From positions 1 to 9,263 of the forward strand of contig WQUF01000406.1 of the NCBI GenBank assembly GCA_009785875.1: 9,263 nucleotides of DNA. Reading direction: 5' to 3'. The stretch's first letter is position 1, and each line of letters begins with the position of its first letter. Shown one piece after another: positions 5,034 through 9,263 of the stretch. Both the position numbers and the translations under genes were made by a program. The stretch is from Oscillospiraceae bacterium (GTDB lineage: Bacteria > Bacillota > Clostridia > Clostridiales > Clostridiaceae). The notes under the pieces are model-generated. The model saw nothing but the letters and a program-made list of their open reading frames with translations. It ran no database searches and was not told the origin of the DNA.

Positions 5034-7576
5034 CACCTTTTATTCCTGAATAAAATAAATAAACTATTTAAAATGGCAATGACTCCTGAGAAAAATATTA
5101 TTATAAACCACTGGTTTATATTTATAGCTTCAGTCTTAAATATACCTTGTAAAAAAGGAATATAAATCACGCAGATAAGCAGTATTAAAGAAGTTAAAAC
5201 CGCTAAAATAAGCCTAACATTCCCAAATGGACTGATTTCAAAAATAGATTTTTCTTCACTTCTGCATTCAAATACATGAATTAACTGCGAAATGATCAAT
5301 GTGGATAAAGCGATTGTTCTGGCTTTTTCAATTGAAAATCCATAAAAATTAGCTGCTATGAATGATAAAACAGTACATGCTCCTATTAAACATCCCCTCA
5401 AGATTATCTTTTCACTGAGCTTATGTGCAAATATGCTTTCATTCTTTGTTCTAGGCTTTTCCTTCATGACATCCCCATGATAATTATCAACACCTAATGC
5501 TAAAGCAGGAAGGCCATCTGTCGCTAAATTTACAAGCAATATCTGAATGCTTAAAAGAGGTATATCCAAATTTAAAATAGATGCCAAAAACATGGTAAGC
5601 ACTTCACCTAAGTTACATGAAAGCAGATATCTAATGAATTTTCTTATATTATTATAAATTACTCTCCCTTCCTCAACGGCTGAAACGATTGATTTATAGT
5701 TATCATCCAATAAAATCATAGAAGCAACTTCCTTTGTAACATCAGTTCCAGAGATTCCCATGGCAATCCCTATATCGGATTCTTTTAGAGCTGGAGCATC
5801 ATTGACTCCATCGCCAGTCATAGCAACTACATTATTTAACTTTTTAAATGACTTTACAATCTTCAATTTGTGTTCAGGAGTTACCCTTGCAAATACCTTA
5901 ATATCTTTTATTCTTTCAATCATATCATCGTCATTTATTTTTTCTAAATCTTCTCCAGTTAAAACTTCCTTTTCTTCCTTTACGATACTTAATTCTCGAG
6001 CGATTGCAAAAGCAGTATTTTTATGATCTCCTGTTATCATAACAGGTGTAATCCCAGCTTCCTTACACCTTAAAATAGCATCTTTTACTTCTTTTCTTGG
6101 CGGATCCATAATGCCAGAGAGTCCTGCAAATACAAAGTTGTTTTCTGTAGCAGAATCAACACTTCCAAATACTTCTTTATATGCTCCGGCAATGCACCTT
6201 AAGGCTTTGTAGCTTAAAGATTCTATCGTCTTTAAAACTTCAACTTTTAATGTATCAGTAAATAGCCTAGGTTCTCCATTTTCAAAAATAAAATTGCATT
6301 TTTCAATGACCTTCTCTGGTGCACCCTTTAAATACATGTATTTTTTATTATTATGGCTTATAATTACGCTCATCATCTTTCTCTTTGAGTTAAATGGAAT
6401 TTCTTTAAGCCTGGCCGCATTATTTAAATAGTCTAAAAGGTCTGATGTTTTATTTATATAAATATTCACTAGAGCTTTCTCTGTCGAGTCCCCACTTAAA
6501 GAATTGGATAATTCCGGTATATCATGGTCGATATTTAAATTCTGGCAATATGTAAAAATATTTTTTAAATATTGATTCTGCGGTGGTGCTTCTTTTTCTA
6601 AATCGTAAATTTTTCTATTATAGTATATTACTTTTGCTCTCATTTTGTTCTCAGTCAATGTTCCAGTTTTATCGCTGCAAATAATGGATGTACACCCTAA
6701 TGTTTCAACAGCAGGAAGTTTTCTTATAAGAGCATTCCTTTTAAGCATCCTCGATACCCCAAGGGCAAGAGATACTGTTACAATAGCAGGAAGCCCTTCA
6801 GGTATAGCAGCCACAGCAAGAGATACACCTAATAAAAACATCTCGTAAATATTTTGTCCACGTAGTACACCTGTAATTGTCACAACGAGGCAGACACCAA
6901 TGCATAATGCAACTAAGATTTTCCCAAGATGATCAAGCCTAACTTTAATGGGAGATTTTTCTTCTTCTACATTTTGAATAAGGTGGGCTATCTTCCCCAT
7001 CTCTGTGCCCATACCGACGCTTGTAACTTCAGCACATCCTCTACCTGAAGTTATAATAGTTCCCATGAAAATCTTATTGTTTTTTCCCAAATCTTTTTCA
7101 ACGCCAACAGATTCCCCCGTAAGCAAAGATTCATCTGCAATTATCCCAACCTCTTCTATCAGTTTTGCATCTGCCGGAACTCTATCACCAGTTTCTAAAA
7201 CCATTATATCTCCGACGGTAACATCTTCGGCATTTATCACTTTAACGCTTCCATCTCTATATATCTTTGCTGTTGGAGATGCCAATTTTTTTAAAGCCTC
7301 TAATGATTTTTCTGTTCTATATTCTTGAATAAATCCCAATACGCCATTCATAATGATGATTATCAATATGGTAATAGCATCAGCAGTTTCCCTCATAAAA
7401 AACGAGAGAACTGTAGCTATAATTAGTATTAAAGTGATGATATCTGTAAACTGTGATAAAAAAAGTCTTAAGGGAGATATTGCAGGTCTTTTCTCTATCG
7501 TATTTTTTCCATATTCATCTATTCTTTCTTTTGCTTCTTTTGTTGTAAGTCCATAAATAGTTGCATTGTACCTCAA
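5033..7576 (-). CDS. P2-type Ca2+-transporting ATPase
   Basis: This 847-residue membrane pump couples ATP hydrolysis to Ca2+ export. It shows the N-terminal cation ATPase domain (about 1-70), actuator motif T-G-E-S at 153-156, and the M4 motif A-A-I-P-E-G-L-P (E260). The phosphorylated aspartate is D302 in S-D-K-T-G-T-L-T, the nucleotide site includes K-G-A-P-E at 417-421, and the hinge is T-G-D-G-V-N-D-A-P at 587-595. The calcium residues of M5 (N655, E658) and M6 (N683, T686, D687) match SERCA. The M8 position of SERCA E908 seems to be Q764, as in plasma-membrane pumps. The length and C-terminal segments are complete. The start is TTG (7574-7576), supported by AGGAGG nine bases upstream; no in-frame ATG lies nearby. 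The gene stands alone, divergent from the pyrophosphatase gene. Confidence 0.93.
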   Translation of the reverse strand: MRYNATIYGLTTKEAKERIDEYGKNTIEKRPAISPLRLFLSQFTDIITLILIIATVLSFFMRETADAITILIIIIMNGVLGFIQEYRTEKSLEALKKLASPTAKIYRDGSVKVINAEDVTVGDIMVLETGDRVPADAKLIEEVGIIADESLLTGESVGVEKDLGKNNKIFMGTIITSGRGCAEVTSVGMGTEMGKIAHLIQNVEEEKSPIKVRLDHLGKILVALCIGVCLVVTITGVLRGQNIYEMFLLGVSLAVAAIPEGLPAIVTVSLALGVSRMLKRNALIRKLPAVETLGCTSIICSDKTGTLTENKMRAKVIYYNRKIYDLEKEAPPQNQYLKNIFTYCQNLNIDHDIPELSNSLSGDSTEKALVNIYINKTSDLLDYLNNAARLKEIPFNSKRKMMSVIISHNNKKYMYLKGAPEKVIEKCNFIFENGEPRLFTDTLKVEVLKTIESLSYKALRCIAGAYKEVFGSVDSATENNFVFAGLSGIMDPPRKEVKDAILRCKEAGITPVMITGDHKNTAFAIARELSIVKEEKEVLTGEDLEKINDDDMIERIKDIKVFARVTPEHKLKIVKSFKKLNNVVAMTGDGVNDAPALKESDIGIAMGISGTDVTKEVASMILLDDNYKSIVSAVEEGRVIYNNIRKFIRYLLSCNLGEVLTMFLASILNLDIPLLSIQILLVNLATDGLPALALGVDNYHGDVMKEKPRTKNESIFAHKLSEKIILRGCLIGACTVLSFIAANFYGFSIEKARTIALSTLIISQLIHVFECRSEEKSIFEISPFGNVRLILAVLTSLILLICVIYIPFLQGIFKTEAININQWFIIIFFSGVIAILNSLFILFRNKR

Positions 7577-7761
7577 ATTAACACTCCTCCTCTCTATTAT
7601 TTATATGCTCTTTGATTAAAAAAATTACTAAAGGTAAATTATAATCTAAGGCTTATTTTCCAGAAACCAAAGTCGATTAAATTGCATATTATATACTATA
7701 CTATGAAGTTAAAATTTGTTAAAATATTTACATTCAAAACTAAATATGAAGGGAGGTTCTA
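7577..7761. promoter_or_regulatory. Divergent intergenic region between the Ca2+-ATPase and pyrophosphatase genes
   Basis: This 185-bp AT-rich stretch must contain promoters for both genes. On the minus strand TATAAT (7638-7643) could be a -10 for the ATPase, but the -35 at the right distance is poor. On the plus strand the TATACT repeats (7692-7702) are possible -10 boxes, again without a good -35. No terminator or clear operator was seen. Confidence 0.3.
7586..7591 (-). promoter_or_regulatory. Ribosome binding site fixing the TTG start of the Ca2+-ATPase
   Basis: AGGAGG, within GAGGAGGAG, lies 9 bases before the TTG at 7576. No ATG or GTG in frame competes, so the TTG start is well supported. 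Confidence 0.75.
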
Positions 7762-9263
7762 ATGAAAGATACTATTTATATAATCGGCCATAAAAATCCT
7801 GATACAGACTCTATTTGTGCAGCTATTGCTTATTCAGAATTTAAGAATAAAATTGGAAATAATGCGATTCCAGCAAGGCTAGGAGCTTTAAATCGGGAAA
7901 CATCTTTTGTATTAGATTATTTTAATGTACAAATGCCTATATTAATTAGCAACGTAAATCCTCAAATTTCAGATTTACTTATCGATGATACCTTTCCAAT
8001 TTCTCCTGATGCATCCATAAAATCTGTCTGGAACATCATGAAGAAAAACAGTTTAAGGAGCTTACCGGTTGTAGATGAAGATAATAAATTGATGGGAATA
8101 ATATCCACATCTCAAATAGTAAATAATACTCTGGATATTTGGGATACAGGTGTTTTATATAAAGGTGGCACTACAATTGATAATATTTTAGATGCAGTTT
8201 CAGGGCACATCGTAAATAAAGCTTATGAAAATTTTACACCCATTGGAAAAGTGATAATGGCTACTATGAAGGAAGAAACATTAAATGAGAATATCGAGGA
8301 TAATGATATCATAATATGTGGAGATGACGAGAAAATTCAAAATATCATCGCATCGAGCTGTGCATCTCTTATGATAGTGACTTCAAAAAAGGATGTAAGC
8401 TCTGAAATAATTGAAACTGCTAATAAAAACAATGTATTGATAATAGCGACTCCATTCGATGCTTTTACTGTTGCCAGGCTAATCCCTCAAAGCATTCCAA
8501 TAGGATATATAATGACCTCTGAAGACTTAGTTTATTTTGAGCAAAATGATTATATAGAAGATGTGAAAGAAGAAATGCTTAAAACAAGATATAGGAGTTA
8601 TCCTGTTGTAAATGCAGCTAGTGAGGTAATTGGCAGCATTTCAAGATTTCATCTAATAACAGGAAATAAGAAAAAAGTCATATTAGTAGATCACAATGAA
8701 CACACTCAAGCAGTAGAAGGGTTACAAAATGCTGAAGTCCTTGAAATCATCGATCACCATAGGATCGCAGATATTCAAACTGGACTTCCAGTGTATTTTA
8801 GAAATGAGCCAGTTGGAAGCACATCTACCATTGTTTCAAGCATATTTTTTGAAAATGGGATAAGGCCTTCTAAAAAGATCGCAGGGATTTTAAGTGCGGC
8901 CATAATTTCAGATACTCTGCTTTTTAAATCTCCAACAGCAACAAATACGGATAAGATCAATTTAAAGAGGCTTGCTTCTATCGCAAATCTTGATGTGGAA
9001 GATTTTGCATCAAAGATGTTTAAAGCTGGAACGTCTCTTTCAAATAAAACCATAGAAGAAATATTTAAAGGAGATTGCAAAGACTTCACTTTAAGCAGCA
9101 AAAAGATAGGTGTATCTCAATTTATCACCTTAGACACTGATGGCTTTAAACCTTTAAAAGAAGAAATGCTGTATTACATGGAGAAAATATGCGCCAGTGA
9201 AAATTATACCCTTTTAATCTTGCTGTTAACTGATTTTGTGGTAGGGGGATCCTATATACTTGC
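7762..9263 (+). CDS. Mn-dependent inorganic pyrophosphatase with CBS and DRTGG domains (3' end cut)
   Basis: Five hundred codons are visible and the frame is open to the right edge. The family is about 545 residues, so only the C-terminal end is missing. The enzyme hydrolyses pyrophosphate to phosphate in the cytoplasm. Family II DHH motifs are present: G-H-K-N-P-D-T-D-S at 9-17, R-L-G-A-L-N-R-E-T at 39-47, D-H-N-E at 310-313, D-H-H at 331-333, and S-D-T at 383-385 followed by F-K-S-P-T. Inserted between them are a CBS domain (about 75-125), a DRTGG-like domain (about 160-250) and a second CBS domain (about 251-300). The DHHA2 domain begins near 419 (F-K-A-G-T-S-L). The C-terminal Arg/Lys substrate motif lies beyond the window. 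Such enzymes in clostridia are regulated by adenine nucleotides, and those with DRTGG also by diadenosine polyphosphates. GGGAGG lies 5 bases before the ATG. Confidence 0.93.
   Translation, partial: MKDTIYIIGHKNPDTDSICAAIAYSEFKNKIGNNAIPARLGALNRETSFVLDYFNVQMPILISNVNPQISDLLIDDTFPISPDASIKSVWNIMKKNSLRSLPVVDEDNKLMGIISTSQIVNNTLDIWDTGVLYKGGTTIDNILDAVSGHIVNKAYENFTPIGKVIMATMKEETLNENIEDNDIIICGDDEKIQNIIASSCASLMIVTSKKDVSSEIIETANKNNVLIIATPFDAFTVARLIPQSIPIGYIMTSEDLVYFEQNDYIEDVKEEMLKTRYRSYPVVNAASEVIGSISRFHLITGNKKKVILVDHNEHTQAVEGLQNAEVLEIIDHHRIADIQTGLPVYFRNEPVGSTSTIVSSIFFENGIRPSKKIAGILSAAIISDTLLFKSPTATNTDKINLKRLASIANLDVEDFASKMFKAGTSLSNKTIEEIFKGDCKDFTLSSKKIGVSQFITLDTDGFKPLKEEMLYYMEKICASENYTLLILLLTDFVVGGSYIL

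Noticed and set aside
7697..7705. CATAGTATA on the minus strand upstream of the Ca2+-ATPase, the same 9-mer as in the sigma-K-like promoter
   Set aside because: No AC-containing -35 lies 16-17 bases upstream, and the sigma-E -35 spacing does not fit either.
7738..7750. 13-base match (AACTAAATATGAA) between the pyrophosphatase upstream region and the right arm of the MITE-like element
   Set aside because: The match does not extend into the GCGTC or ACAC parts of the element and has no partner arm, so chance in AT-rich DNA is the simpler explanation.
8775..9101. Minus-strand open frame of 108 codons opposite the pyrophosphatase gene
   Set aside because: It lies wholly within the DHH/DHHA2 coding region on the other strand, has no recognisable domain, and is a shadow frame.

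Overview
The window is AT-rich and low-GC. It carries AGGAGG-type ribosome binding sites, GTG and TTG starts, a potABCD polyamine transporter, a CBS/DRTGG family II pyrophosphatase, a DUF1659/DUF2922 gene pair and a sigma-K-like promoter. Together these point to a spore-forming, probably anaerobic, low-GC Firmicute of the class Clostridia. A Thermoanaerobacterium-like organism is a guess that the sequence alone cannot prove.

Layout from left to right: (1) 1-309, minus strand, a DUF2922 gene cut by the window edge and, just upstream of it, a DUF1659 gene, with a perfect palindrome in front of the pair. (2) 396-596, a perfect 18-bp stem that probably ends the pot operon, then a ~129-bp MITE-like element flanked by 8-bp direct repeats. 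The right repeat contains the stop codon of potCD. (3) 590-4420, minus strand, potA-potB-potCD, encoding a complete spermidine/putrescine ABC importer. The second permease and the binding protein are fused into one chain. A strong sigma-A promoter (4546-4574), a ~120-nt leader with a possible attenuator, and a 20-bp tandem repeat upstream of the -35 box precede it. (4) 4690-4977, minus strand, a 60-residue protein with 13 cysteines, with its own terminator and a sequence matching the sigma-K promoter consensus. (5) 5033-7576, minus strand, a P2-type Ca2+-transporting ATPase with a TTG start. (6) 7577-7761, a divergent intergenic region. (7) 7762 to the right edge, plus strand, a CBS-domain Mn-dependent pyrophosphatase missing only its last part.

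PotA powers a PotB/PotC channel fed by the tethered PotD domain. The calcium pump and the nucleotide-regulated pyrophosphatase are independent housekeeping functions transcribed away from each other. No CRISPR array, RNA gene, phage gene or defence system is visible. The least ordinary items are the Cys-rich putative sporulation protein, the MITE that duplicated the potCD stop codon, and substitutions at two PotD ligand positions.
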